NCBI GenBank assembly: GCA_020847375.1
Contig: JADLCB010000003.1
Location: 1 to 64,000, forward strand
Source: Phycisphaerales bacterium
GTDB taxonomy: Bacteria; Planctomycetota; Phycisphaerae; Tepidisphaerales; Tepidisphaeraceae
Length of the DNA: 64,000 bases
Reading direction: 5' to 3'
Shown: piece by piece, positions 17,368 to 26,450 of the stretch
How positions within the stretch are numbered: the stretch's first letter is position 1
How the letters are laid out: each line of letters begins with the position of its first letter
Position numbers and translations under genes: made by a program
The notes under the pieces: model-generated
The model's database searches: none
The model's input: the letters and a program-made list of their open reading frames with translations, nothing else
Told to the model about the DNA's origin: nothing

Positions 17368-18849
17368 GTGTCAAAACGTATCTGCAAAAGTTATCGCGTG
17401 CTGGTGGGAATGGAAATCCATATCCAACTGGCTACCGAATCAAAGATGTTCACCGCCGCGCGCAACGGATTTGGCGGCCAGCCCAATTCCCAGGTGGACG
17501 CGGTCGTGCTCGGCCTGCCCGGTGTGCTGCCTGTCATCAATAAAAAGGCGGTTGAGTATTCGATCATGGTGGGCCTGGCGCTGGGTTGCCAGATCGCCCG
17601 TCATACCAAGTGGGATCGCAAAAGTTACTACTACCCCGACCTGCCCAAAAATTATCAGATCAGCCAGTATGACCTGCCCCTGTGCGGCGAGGGAACCTTT
17701 GATCTGCAACGGGCTGGTCAGCCTGCGCGCAGCATTCGCATCCGCCGGGCCCACTTGGAGGAAGATGCGGGCAAGCTGATGCACGAAGCGCCGGGCGGGT
17801 TCGCCATCGATCATTCCATCGTTGATCTGAATCGCGCCGGTACGCCGTTGTTGGAAATCGTCACTGAACCTGATCTGACCAGCGGCGAGGAAGTCGCTGC
17901 CTTCGGCCAGGGATTGCAAAAGCTCGTGCAATTTCTCGGTATTTCGCACGCCCAGATGCAGATGGGGCACATGCGCTTTGAACCCAACATCAACGTGCAT
18001 ATCACCGACGAGCATGGGCAGATTCACAAAACCGCCATTACGGAAATAAAAAATCTCAACAGCTTCAGCGTTTTACAACGCGCCACCGATTACGAAGTAC
18101 AACGCCAGATTCATGAGTGGATTGAAACTGGCTCGCTGGGACGCAAGAGTACCATGGGTTGGGATGAGGCGTCCGGTACAACGGTTCTGCAGCGATTGAA
18201 GGAAGAAGCGCACGATTACCGCTATTTTCCTGATCCCGACCTGCTGCCGGTTGAAGTCAGCGACGAATGGCTGGAGGAAATTCGCAGCCGTATCGGCGAA
18301 TTGCCTGAGGCGCGTCGCCAGCGTTTCATCGACCAATTCAACCTGACCCCGGCTGATGCTGAAATCCTGACCGGCCAGCGCACACTGGCTGACTTTTTTG
18401 AACAGGCTGTCCGGCATGATGGCGACGCCCGACGAATCGGCAATCTGCTGATCAACGTCGTGACTCAAATCGCCAATAAACTCGACCGCCCCGCGTACGA
18501 CTGCGGGATCACCGCGCTTCAGTTAGCCCAGGTCGCCCGGCTGATCGACGCCGACAAACTCGCCGCCAGCAACGCCCTGCCCTTGTTTGAACGGCTAGCC
18601 GGTGCTGCCCCTGATGTTGATGCGGAAATCTGCGCCACCGAAATGGGTCTGCTCCAATCCAGCGACACCAGTGCCATCGACGCTGCCATTGATGCCTTGA
18701 TCGCTGCCAACCCCAAACCGCTGCAGGATTTCAAAGCGGGCAAACAGGCCGCGCTTGGTGCGCTGACCGGCATGCTCATGCGCGCCAGCAAGGGAATGAA
18801 CCCAAAAATGGTTCAGCAGCGTCTGCGCGAAAAATTGGGAATGAATTAG
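17368..18849 (+). CDS. gatB: Aspartyl/glutamyl-tRNA amidotransferase subunit B
   Basis: GatB of the GatCAB complex, which converts Glu-tRNA(Gln) and/or Asp-tRNA(Asn) to the amidated forms. Clear signatures: VGMEIHIQLATESKMF, YYYPDLPKNYQISQYD, RRAHLEEDAGK and ETGSLGRKS, and a C-terminal YqeY-like helical tail ending in NPKMVQQRLREKLG. The start is uncertain: homology begins just before SYRVLVGMEIH, the nearest upstream start is GTG at 17368 (493 residues), with TTG at 17353 as an alternative, and neither has a good Shine-Dalgarno site. The open frame reaches back to a GTG at 17233, but those extra residues do not look like GatB. gatA and gatC are not in this window. Confidence 0.92.
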   Translation: MSKRICKSYRVLVGMEIHIQLATESKMFTAARNGFGGQPNSQVDAVVLGLPGVLPVINKKAVEYSIMVGLALGCQIARHTKWDRKSYYYPDLPKNYQISQYDLPLCGEGTFDLQRAGQPARSIRIRRAHLEEDAGKLMHEAPGGFAIDHSIVDLNRAGTPLLEIVTEPDLTSGEEVAAFGQGLQKLVQFLGISHAQMQMGHMRFEPNINVHITDEHGQIHKTAITEIKNLNSFSVLQRATDYEVQRQIHEWIETGSLGRKSTMGWDEASGTTVLQRLKEEAHDYRYFPDPDLLPVEVSDEWLEEIRSRIGELPEARRQRFIDQFNLTPADAEILTGQRTLADFFEQAVRHDGDARRIGNLLINVVTQIANKLDRPAYDCGITALQLAQVARLIDADKLAASNALPLFERLAGAAPDVDAEICATEMGLLQSSDTSAIDAAIDALIAANPKPLQDFKAGKQAALGALTGMLMRASKGMNPKMVQQRLREKLGMN

Positions 18850-18880
18850 ACCCGCTGGCCATCTGCGGCATTAACAATCC

Positions 18881-18935
18881 GCCTCAACAGGGAAACATCA
18901 ATTGATGCTGCCCTGCTGAGGCGAATTTTATTTTG
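18881..18935. terminator. Probable bidirectional terminator between gatB and ugd
   Basis: GCCTCAACAGGG (18881-18892) and CCCTGCTGAGGC (18911-18922) form a 12-bp stem with one A-C mismatch on the plus strand, which is a G-U pair on the minus strand. The plus side is followed by GAATTTTATTTTG. It lies between two convergent genes. Confidence 0.7.
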
Positions 18936-18944
18936 ACAGATTGT

Positions 18945-20297
18945 CTACGATCGCGCTTTAAGCCGCAGGCTCGCTTCCACCGCCGGTCGGCCCATCGGGT
19001 AATACTGGAAACCCGTTTCCCGCATCACATCACGATGCAGGCAGTTGCGGCCATCGAAAATAATGGGTTGATTCATGGTGGCTGCGATTTTGCGGAACGG
19101 CAGCGTCGAATAGAACGGCCAATCCGTCAACAGTGCCACCGCGTCGGTCTCCACCGCAGCACTGACCGGATCGCCGTGCCACTCCACCTGATCGCCGAAA
19201 ATGGCTTTCATATTGTTCATCGCGCGCGGATCGGTCGCCTTCACCTGGGCACCACGCTCCAGCAGATAGCGAATCACGTCAATCGCCGGACTCTCGCGAA
19301 TGTCATCGGTGTCCGCCTTGAACGCCAGACCCCAGACGGCAATCGACGCCCGTTCAATCGGCCGACCCAGCTTGCTGATCAATCGATCCACAAAACGTTT
19401 TTTCTGATTGGCGTTGGTGGTCTGAATCGCGTGGACAAACAGGCTTTCATGTCCGGCGGCGCGGGAAATATGTTCCATCGCAGCCACATCCTTGGGGAAA
19501 CACGATCCGCCATAACCACAACCCGCCCGCAAAAATGCCGGGCCAATACGCGCATCCGAACCAATGCCCTTGCGAATATCCTCGATATCCGCCCCATAAT
19601 GCTCACACAAAATCGTCATCTCATTCATGAACGAAATACGGGCAGCCAGCATGGTATTGGCAGCGTACTTGGTCAATTCGGCTGACTCCCAACCCATGGT
19701 CATGAATGTTTCTTCACGCTTGATGATCGGATCATACAACCGGCGCATCATCCGGAAGGCTTCGGGCGATTCACCACCGACAACAATGCGGTCCGGTTCA
19801 AGGAAATCCTTGACGGCTGAACCTTCGCGCAAAAACTCCGGGTTGGAAACCACCTGGACATACGCCCGCGTCTGGCTGCGTAAAAAACCGTATAACTTGC
19901 GGTTCGTACCGGCCGGAACCGTCGATTTAACCACGATCGTCACCATGCACTGCTGACGGTCTTCCGCCAGCGCGTCGCAAACTTCCTTGCCCGCCCCTTC
20001 CAGATAGCTCATATCAACCGTGCCATCGGGTTTCGGCGGCGTGCCCACCGCCAGAAACACAACTTCCGCTTCATGCACGGCTTCCTTCATATTGTCCGTG
20101 AACTGCAAGGCACCGGAGGCAAAATTCTCCTGCATCAATTCCGCCAGCCCAGGTTCAAAAATCGGGCAATGACCATCCTGCAGCGTCTTGAGTTTACGCG
20201 GATCTTTTTCCACCCCGCGAACCGTATGCCCCAGGCTCGCCAGACAGGTCGCTGTCACCAGACCCACATAACCGCACCCAACAACTGTTACATCCAT
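18945..20297 (-). CDS. ugd: UDP-glucose 6-dehydrogenase
   Basis: Oxidises UDP-glucose to UDP-glucuronate with two NAD+, supplying uronic acid for exopolysaccharide or envelope glycans. 450 residues, normal for the family. The N-terminal Rossmann fold starts with VVGCGYVGLVTATCLA. The catalytic Cys lies in GCGYGGSCFPKD. The middle dimerisation helix contains ELTKYAANTMLAARISFMNE. The C-terminal UDP-binding domain has VWGLAFKADTDDIRESPA. The start has AAGGA 8 bases upstream. The gene stands alone, separated by a terminator from gatB and by a 395-base region from the upstream lipoprotein. A UDP-N-acetylhexosamine dehydrogenase is a less likely alternative. Confidence 0.92.
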   Translation of the reverse strand: MDVTVVGCGYVGLVTATCLASLGHTVRGVEKDPRKLKTLQDGHCPIFEPGLAELMQENFASGALQFTDNMKEAVHEAEVVFLAVGTPPKPDGTVDMSYLEGAGKEVCDALAEDRQQCMVTIVVKSTVPAGTNRKLYGFLRSQTRAYVQVVSNPEFLREGSAVKDFLEPDRIVVGGESPEAFRMMRRLYDPIIKREETFMTMGWESAELTKYAANTMLAARISFMNEMTILCEHYGADIEDIRKGIGSDARIGPAFLRAGCGYGGSCFPKDVAAMEHISRAAGHESLFVHAIQTTNANQKKRFVDRLISKLGRPIERASIAVWGLAFKADTDDIRESPAIDVIRYLLERGAQVKATDPRAMNNMKAIFGDQVEWHGDPVSAAVETDAVALLTDWPFYSTLPFRKIAATMNQPIIFDGRNCLHRDVMRETGFQYYPMGRPAVEASLRLKARS

Positions 20298-20692
20298 GAT
20301 GGCATCCTTATCGAATAGCTGATTTCTGAATTACTGAACCTGCCGACAACTCAACGTCATGCCGCATGCGCCTGACTGCATATTGGCCGCGCCAAACGCA
20401 ACCATCGTCATGCCGCTCGGGCACGCCATCCGTTTGATCACGTCAGCAGCGCTCAAAGTGCTGACAACACCGCGATCAGAACAAACAGCCTATCTAACTC
20501 ATCGGACAAGTTTTAACCGGGCTTGTTAGTTTGGGATAATTTTTTCGTTAAAAACGCCCGTCTTGGTTTTTCAGAACGAATATTCCACGATGACACCTGG
20601 TTAATACGATGCGCCCAGTGCCTCAGTTCGCTTGAAAATAATGATTCTTAACGAAATTCGTTTTTCAAGGCAGTGTCAAACATAACCACTTA
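20298..20692. other. AT-rich intergenic region with several palindromes
   Basis: 395 bases between the lipoprotein gene and ugd. No ORF is credible. It holds a hairpin GTCAGCA/TGCTGAC (20442-20465), an ATCGGAC site (20501-20507), CGTT-AAA-AACG (20546-20556) and the 13-bp palindrome AACGAAATTCGTT (20650-20662). The part above 20510 is clearly more AT-rich than the flanking genes. It probably contains the ugd promoter; which palindrome is functional cannot be told. Confidence 0.5.
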
Positions 20693-21142
20693 CTAGTCCG
20701 CCAGTTGCAGCGGGACATCATAAAGAACACCACCCTGATACAGCTCCACTTTCTCCATCAGCACTTTCCGATTATCCAGCGGAAAATACTGCCCCTTGTC
20801 ATTATAAATCATCTGGAACGGAATCCGCTTGAGTTTCTGTGGCTGCATCTTGGACAGGTGAACAACATAACTATCGTTAATCCAAACAGTTACGTCATTC
20901 CAGTCCTCTTTTGACTGGTTTACAATTTCCAGCACATCCAGAGCATAGCCGACCTGGGCACGCCCCATCGCCTGCCCGCCGCGTTGCGCCGCGGCCGGAT
21001 AGGGAAAGCGTTTGGCTGCATCGGCCGCAAACTCCGCACTGCTTTTACGCAAATCGGCGTCTGCATTAGGAATCAATGTCGGCCGCCCCGATGCACAACC
21101 GATTAACAATCCCAACGCCGCCAGGCAAAATAGTCGAATCAT
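20693..21142 (-). CDS. Hypothetical lipoprotein (149 aa)
   Basis: The start at 21142 has AGAAGGAA upstream. The signal peptide MIRLFCLAALGLLIGC carries a lipobox, so the protein should be anchored at Cys16. After an Ala-rich linker, the folded part runs from VGYALDVLEIVNQSKEDWND through VTVWINDSYVVHLSKM to LKRIPFQMIYNDKGQYFPL, a beta-rich pattern like a small immunoglobulin- or DUF-type domain that reads as a DVxVxINxxYV strand. No family is recognised. It lies 109 bases downstream of the RNase E gene, with a TTATCGGAC copy in the gap. Confidence 0.7.
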   Translation of the reverse strand: MIRLFCLAALGLLIGCASGRPTLIPNADADLRKSSAEFAADAAKRFPYPAAAQRGGQAMGRAQVGYALDVLEIVNQSKEDWNDVTVWINDSYVVHLSKMQPQKLKRIPFQMIYNDKGQYFPLDNRKVLMEKVELYQGGVLYDVPLQLAD

Positions 21143-21194
21143 GTCAGTTCCTTCTCTGGGTGAAATAAAGCGCATTCCATGCGCACCAGCATTA

Positions 21195-21203
21195 TTATCG
21201 GAC
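21195..21203 (+). repeat. Intergenic motif TTATCGGAC, copy 2
   Basis: Exact copy between rne and the 149-residue lipoprotein gene; it reads toward rne, opposite to both genes, and lies 53 bases upstream of the lipoprotein start. Confidence 0.5.
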
Positions 21204-21250
21204 GATCCTTCAATGGCAATTAAATTACCGCCCAACTTTTCATCATCGGA

Positions 21251-24154
21251 TCAATCGTATTCATCAGGAATCGCATCCAGATCACGCACCGAGCTGGGGC
21301 GCCGGGCCGGCCGGGTGGCAAAGGGTTCATCATCATCAGCCAGGTGACGATCCGCTGAACCGGTGCGCGGCGCTTCGACTGTCGGCACAACCGGAGTAAC
21401 AACCGGCGTCGGAGTTGACGCTGTTGACGACGACGATGAGGAGGCCGGCGAACTGCTGGTATTTTTACCCGATCGCCCCGCCCGCGGTGCTACCCGCTGC
21501 TTGGCTGCCAGCCCGCGGCTGACGATTCGTTTGGCCGGTGTCGATTTGCGCACCAGTGGAGCAGGTGTCTGGGTCGCAACCGGTGCAGCGGCCGCTGGTT
21601 TAGCCGGAGTTTGTGAAGAATCAGCCGCTGATGCTGGTCGGGCAGGTTCGCGAGCAGCTGAGCCAGCCGCCCGATCAACCTCATCGGCATGGGTTGAACT
21701 GCTGCTGACGCTGACTGAATCTGCCTTCTTGTGACGACCACGCCCGCCCCGGCGGCCGCGACGACGTTTTTTGGGTGCCTCAGTCTGGTTGCCACCATTC
21801 GTCGCCTCAGCTTCATTTTTTACACCACCCTCATCAGCTTCACTGGCTGCATGATACAGGTTGTCGTCATCCTCCTGCGCCGATTGATCGCCAGACGATT
21901 CAGCGGTTTGAGATTTGGCTTGATTGATTTCGTCACTGCCAGCAGCTTCATCAACCGCCCACGCAATCTCCTGCCGGGTGGCTGACGCATGATTACTGCG
22001 AACTTCATCGCGGTCGTCAGACCAACTGGTTGATTGGTTGTCCATCACCTGCGGCGCCGGGCCAATCCCATCCTCGTCATAAACTTCCGACGATTCGGTT
22101 GACTGATCGCCCCGATCTGATTGCACACCCTGCTCGTCCGCCAGATCGTGCGACTGCTCCTGATCCTGCGCCTGCCAATGAGATGACTGCCCGCTGACCG
22201 AAGCCTGCGACTGCCCTCCCCTTCTGCGCCCGCGGCCACCACGACGCCGCCGACCCGAACGACTCCCATTACCATCACGCCCGTTGCCATCGCGCTCATC
22301 ATGCCGATGCGCTTGTTCACTGGATTGATCCGACGCTGAAGGGAAATCCGCTGATTGTCCCTGTTGATCCGGCCCATTATCAGCTTGCGCCGCAGCACGA
22401 TCGTCAGCATCACGCGATTCATCCAGGTCGTCATCGAACAAATCTTCGCCGGAAAGTTCGGTCTCCGCTGGCTTGGGCAGTTGGTGTCGCCGGCCGCGTT
22501 CGTCACGATTGTCACGACCATCGCGACCGCCGCGCCCCCGACGCCCATCGCGCTGTGCCGATCCATTGGCAGCTTGATTCTGCAATCGCCCGACGATGAC
22601 CTGATCGCTGTTCTGCACTTCCAGCGTGTTGATGACAACCAGACCTTCGCGCTGGTCGTATAGATCAAACCGCGCCTCATCCAGCGCCAAATGCGTATCG
22701 ATCCGAATCACCACGCGCTTGCGCGTCTGCGATTCCAGCGTCGCCAGGGCGGCGCGTTTGCGATTCTGCAGATAAAACGCGACATCGACATTGACACTGA
22801 TTTCCACCCGCGTCACCCGCTGGTCATTGATCGCAATCGCGAGCTTGCGCATGACATCCAGGCTCATGCTCTCAGGCGTCTTGACCAGACCGGCTCCGCG
22901 GCAATGCGGGCAGTCGTAGTAGATGCTGCGCTTGAGGCTGGGGCGCATGCGCTGGCGCGTTATTTCGATGATGCCGAACTGACTCATGCGCAGCACGCGC
23001 GTCTTGGCGCGATCCCGGCTGAAGTTATCGGCAATGCGCCGTTCCAGCTCGCGTCGATGGCGCTCAAAGCGCAGATCGATGAAATCGCAGATGATCACCC
23101 CACCCAGATCGCGCAGGCGCAACTGCCGGCAGATTTCATCGGCGGCTTCCATGTCCGTGCGAAATGCGGTGGTTTCCGCATCAGCGTGTTCACGAAATTT
23201 GCCGCTGTTAACGTCAATCGCCACCACGGCTTCGGTGGAGTCGATCACCAGCGAACCACCCGACGGCAGGGGCACATGACGCGAATTAATCTGCTCGATT
23301 TCGCGTTCAATGCCATACTTGTGAAACAGTGGTATGGGCTGGTCGTACAGTTCGACCTTGTTGCGCGTGCGCGGAGCGGTGATCTTGATAAACTCCTTGA
23401 TCCGCTGCGCCACGTCCTTGTTATCAACGACAATGCGCTCGATATCCGCATTGAATACATCGCGCACGGTGCGCGTGACCAGATCGCCCTCGGTATAAAG
23501 CTCCACCGGTGCCGGCGTCGCTTCTTTAACCTTGGCCATCTGCTCCCACAGGCGGGTGAGGTATTTGAAATCGCGTTCGATATCAACCTTGGTCTTACCC
23601 ACACCGGCGGTGCGGATAATGAACCCGACATCCTGCGGCGGGTGCAGCGAATCCAGAATCTGACGCAAGCGCCGGCGCTCGGTTTCATCCTCGATCTTGC
23701 GCGAAACACCCATCTTGGTCATCCCCGGCATCATCACCAGGATGCGCCCGGGTATGGACAGATACGTGGTCAGCGTCGGCCCCTTCGTGCCAATGCCTTC
23801 CTTGATGATCTGGACGATCACTTCATCGCCCCGCCGCAGACAACGCTGGATCGGCGGACGGTCGCGCCGGGCGATTTTGCGCCCCACGGCCTCCTGCACG
23901 TCTTCACCACGGTGTCCAAAGTACTGCGGCAGCAAATCCGAGATATGCAAAAAGCCGTTGCGGCCCATGCCAAAATCAATAAATGCCGCCTGGATACTGG
24001 CTTCGATATTGGTAACCCGACCCTTGTAGATGTTACCAACATGGCTGGTCGAGCTGGTTCGCTCGGTGTACAGCTCGGCCAGCTTGCCGCTGTCCAGCAG
24101 GGCGATTCGACACTCCTCGCCCGCGGAGACGTTAATCAACATTTCTTTTGCCAT
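21251..24154 (-). CDS. rne: Ribonuclease E/G with very long low-complexity C-terminus
   Basis: Endoribonuclease of the RNase E/G family, 967 residues. The catalytic core (about 1-525) is well conserved: S1 domain (NIYKGRVTNIEASIQAAFIDFG), 5'-sensor region (RTAG), the DNase I-like domain with the metal-binding Asp314 in VAIDVNSG and Asp357 in ICDFIDLR, and the zinc-link CPHCRG at 415-420. Residues from about 530 to 967 are predicted disordered and alternate between RG/RD-rich basic clusters (DGRRGRGGRDGRDNRDERGR; GRRRRGGRGRRRGG; KKRRRGRRGGRGRHKK), acidic or Gln/Ser-rich stretches, and a Pro/Ala/Ser tail. Such tails scaffold degradosomes and bind RNA. It is the last gene of a cluster with hpf and three PTS genes. 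A short Asp-rich segment (LFDDDLDESRDADD) may be a partner-binding site. Confidence 0.92.
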   Translation of the reverse strand: MAKEMLINVSAGEECRIALLDSGKLAELYTERTSSTSHVGNIYKGRVTNIEASIQAAFIDFGMGRNGFLHISDLLPQYFGHRGEDVQEAVGRKIARRDRPPIQRCLRRGDEVIVQIIKEGIGTKGPTLTTYLSIPGRILVMMPGMTKMGVSRKIEDETERRRLRQILDSLHPPQDVGFIIRTAGVGKTKVDIERDFKYLTRLWEQMAKVKEATPAPVELYTEGDLVTRTVRDVFNADIERIVVDNKDVAQRIKEFIKITAPRTRNKVELYDQPIPLFHKYGIEREIEQINSRHVPLPSGGSLVIDSTEAVVAIDVNSGKFREHADAETTAFRTDMEAADEICRQLRLRDLGGVIICDFIDLRFERHRRELERRIADNFSRDRAKTRVLRMSQFGIIEITRQRMRPSLKRSIYYDCPHCRGAGLVKTPESMSLDVMRKLAIAINDQRVTRVEISVNVDVAFYLQNRKRAALATLESQTRKRVVIRIDTHLALDEARFDLYDQREGLVVINTLEVQNSDQVIVGRLQNQAANGSAQRDGRRGRGGRDGRDNRDERGRRHQLPKPAETELSGEDLFDDDLDESRDADDRAAAQADNGPDQQGQSADFPSASDQSSEQAHRHDERDGNGRDGNGSRSGRRRRGGRGRRRGGQSQASVSGQSSHWQAQDQEQSHDLADEQGVQSDRGDQSTESSEVYDEDGIGPAPQVMDNQSTSWSDDRDEVRSNHASATRQEIAWAVDEAAGSDEINQAKSQTAESSGDQSAQEDDDNLYHAASEADEGGVKNEAEATNGGNQTEAPKKRRRGRRGGRGRHKKADSVSVSSSSTHADEVDRAAGSAAREPARPASAADSSQTPAKPAAAAPVATQTPAPLVRKSTPAKRIVSRGLAAKQRVAPRAGRSGKNTSSSPASSSSSSTASTPTPVVTPVVPTVEAPRTGSADRHLADDDEPFATRPARRPSSVRDLDAIPDEYD

Positions 24155-24265
24155 TCATTCAGCAGGACGCTCTGCGGCGACAACCTGCACCAGCGTTACG
24201 GGAGCAAATCTTCGCTCAACCGATTCCGCCAGCCAGCCATCCGCCCCCGCAGCGCCCGCTCCTTG

Positions 24266-26005
24266 TTAAAATGCCTCGGGAATGATCTTCCGCGTTTCTT
24301 CACGCAGAAAGTGCATTACCTGTCGTTCCGAATCAAAACTCATCACGCGCCGCGCAACTTGCCGGGCGTGCTCCATCGTCGTGGAGCGAATAATCTTTTT
24401 TACCTCCGGGATGTCCGGGCCGTTCATGGAAAAAACCTTCAGATCCAGCCCCAGCAGCAGCAAAGTGTACAGCGGTTCGCCCGCCATTTCACCACAAACG
24501 CTCACGCCGATCTGATTTCGCTTGCCCGCCCGGATCACATCACGAATCAACTGCAACACCGCCGGATGTGCCGGACAATAAAGCCCAGCCACCCGTTCAT
24601 TGGTGCGATCCACCGCCAGTGTGTACTGGGTCAGGTCATTGGTACCAATGGAAAAAAAATTGACTTCCTTCGCCAGCGTGTTGGCCATCAACGCCGCTGA
24701 CGGCACTTCAATCATAATGCCTATCGGGATTTCCTTGCGGTAGGCAATCCCCTCATCTTCCAGCTCTTCCATCACATCATTGAGGATCATCTTGGCTTGG
24801 CGCAACTCGATGGCCGTGCTGATCATCGGAAACATGATCCGCACATCACCCAGAATGCTGGCCCGCATGATCGCCCGCAATTGGCGTTTGAACATCGGAA
24901 TGTCGTGCAGACACATCCGAATCGAACGATCGCCCAGGAAGGGATTACGCTCGGGATTAGCCATGCCCGCCCGGGTGTACTTGTCCGCCCCCAGATCCAG
25001 GGTGCGAATCACCAGCGGTTTTCCCTGCAGCAGCCGCGCCGCTTCAGCATACGCCTTGTAATGATCTTCCTCGGTCGGTTCCTGATCACTGGCCAGATGC
25101 AGAAATTCCGTCCGATACAGACCGATTCCCTGGGCACCACGATTGGTGGCATCAGGAATCTCCTCGGAAAATTCGATGTTCGCCTGCACACTGATCAAAT
25201 GACCATCGCGCGTCTGCGCGGGCAGATCGCGCAATCCCGCCAGGTCTTCACCCAGACGCACCAACTGCCGCTCGAACTCACGATGCTCAGCGAGCTGGTT
25301 CTCATCAGGATCGATGATCACCACGCCGCGATTGCCGTCGATGATGATCGTGTCACCGCCGGAAACTTCCGCCGCCAGATTTCCCAGCCCCACCACCGCT
25401 GGAATCCCCATCGCGCGGGCGAGAATGGCGGTATGACTGGTGCGCCCACCGACATCGGTGGCAAAACCTTTGACATGCGTCCGATCCAGCGAGGCTGTCT
25501 GGCTGGGCCGCCGGTCACGGGCGATGATGACCACATCGCGATCCAGATGCAGCAGGTCTTCGATCTTGCGACCGATCAAAGCCCGCAGAACACGACGTTC
25601 AATGTCGTGAATGTCCTTGACACGCTCGGAAAAATAGCGGTCGGACATCTGATGGAAATTGGCTGCATAACGCCGCATCACCGTGCTGACCGCATATTCA
25701 GCCGTGACACACGTCTCGGATATCTGGTGGCTTAGCGCCTTAAGCAGGGCGCGATCCTTGAGCAGGCTCAGGTGAAAATCAAAAATCCCGCCGATCTGCT
25801 TTCCGTGCTTGGTGGTGATCGAGTCGCGCAAGGTGGCCAGATCAGCCACACTGGCGGAAATCGCTTTTTGCAGTCGGCGCGTCTCGCTGCTGACTTCCGC
25901 CGCGGGAATCGTCCGGCGCGGTATCAGCAGGTCTTCGGCATCGAGCACGACAGCCGTGCTGATGACGATTCCCGGAGAAACACCTATACCCTTGCGAATT
26001 TCCAT
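24266..26005 (-). CDS. ptsI: Phosphoenolpyruvate-protein phosphotransferase (PTS enzyme I)
   Basis: Cytoplasmic kinase that takes phosphate from phosphoenolpyruvate and passes it to HPr. The start at 26005 (MEIRKGIGVSPG) gives 579 residues, the standard length; the longer open frame runs into the HPr gene and is ignored. The active-site His lies in GGRTSHTAILARAMG. The PEP-binding barrel shows GIGLYRTEFL, IRTLDLGADK, MFPMIS and the signature DLTQYTLAVDRTN. It is 76 bases downstream of ptsH and 111 upstream of rne. No EIIB or EIIC permease is seen, so the chain may be regulatory. Confidence 0.94.
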   Translation of the reverse strand: MEIRKGIGVSPGIVISTAVVLDAEDLLIPRRTIPAAEVSSETRRLQKAISASVADLATLRDSITTKHGKQIGGIFDFHLSLLKDRALLKALSHQISETCVTAEYAVSTVMRRYAANFHQMSDRYFSERVKDIHDIERRVLRALIGRKIEDLLHLDRDVVIIARDRRPSQTASLDRTHVKGFATDVGGRTSHTAILARAMGIPAVVGLGNLAAEVSGGDTIIIDGNRGVVIIDPDENQLAEHREFERQLVRLGEDLAGLRDLPAQTRDGHLISVQANIEFSEEIPDATNRGAQGIGLYRTEFLHLASDQEPTEEDHYKAYAEAARLLQGKPLVIRTLDLGADKYTRAGMANPERNPFLGDRSIRMCLHDIPMFKRQLRAIMRASILGDVRIMFPMISTAIELRQAKMILNDVMEELEDEGIAYRKEIPIGIMIEVPSAALMANTLAKEVNFFSIGTNDLTQYTLAVDRTNERVAGLYCPAHPAVLQLIRDVIRAGKRNQIGVSVCGEMAGEPLYTLLLLGLDLKVFSMNGPDIPEVKKIIRSTTMEHARQVARRVMSFDSERQVMHFLREETRKIIPEAF

Positions 26006-26081
26006 GATTTTGATCGGGCCTGCCGTCGCCAGGTCAATAATAGAGCGCGTCTCAAACGGGCACCAACGCGCCGGCGATTGG

Positions 26082-26363
26082 TTATTCTTCCCCGAACTTG
26101 TCCGCCACCAGCTTGGCCAGTTGCTGAACCGCCTGGGCGGCATCTTCGCCTTCAGCTTCGATGTCCAGCGGCGTGCCTTCGGTGGCGGCTAAAATAATCA
26201 TTTGCATGACACTCTTGCCGTCGGCATCCAACGGCTCATCGCCGTTTTTGCGCACGGTGATATTCGATGCAAAGCGGTTGGCCAGATCGACAAACTGCAT
26301 GGCCGGTCGGGCGTGCAACCCAAGCGAATTGCTGATGATGACTCTGCGCGAGGCCGTTGCCAT
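26082..26363 (-). CDS. ptsH: HPr phosphocarrier protein
   Basis: A 93-residue HPr. The phosphorylated His17 lies in LGLHARPAMQFV. The regulatory serine position is present as GKSVMQMIILAA (Ser51), the site used by HPr kinase in bacteria that have one. The start at 26363 begins with MATASRRVIISN; the open frame continues 15 codons further upstream but without homology. It sits between ptsN and ptsI on the same strand. The presence of a usable Ser leaves open an HPr kinase elsewhere in the genome. Confidence 0.92.
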   Translation of the reverse strand: MATASRRVIISNSLGLHARPAMQFVDLANRFASNITVRKNGDEPLDADGKSVMQMIILAATEGTPLDIEAEGEDAAQAVQQLAKLVADKFGEE

Positions 26364-26450
26364 AGCGTCAAGCGGGCGACGTTCCAGAGAATCCCACCCC
26401 GGGCACAATCAATGCGCCCAAGGCGTCAACTGCCGGTGGCCCACTCTCCT

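Noticed and set aside
22691..24700. 669-codon open frame on the plus strand opposite rne
   Set aside because: It is antisense to conserved RNase E/G motifs, has no ribosome binding site and no recognisable domain. Long reverse frames are expected opposite GC-rich genes.
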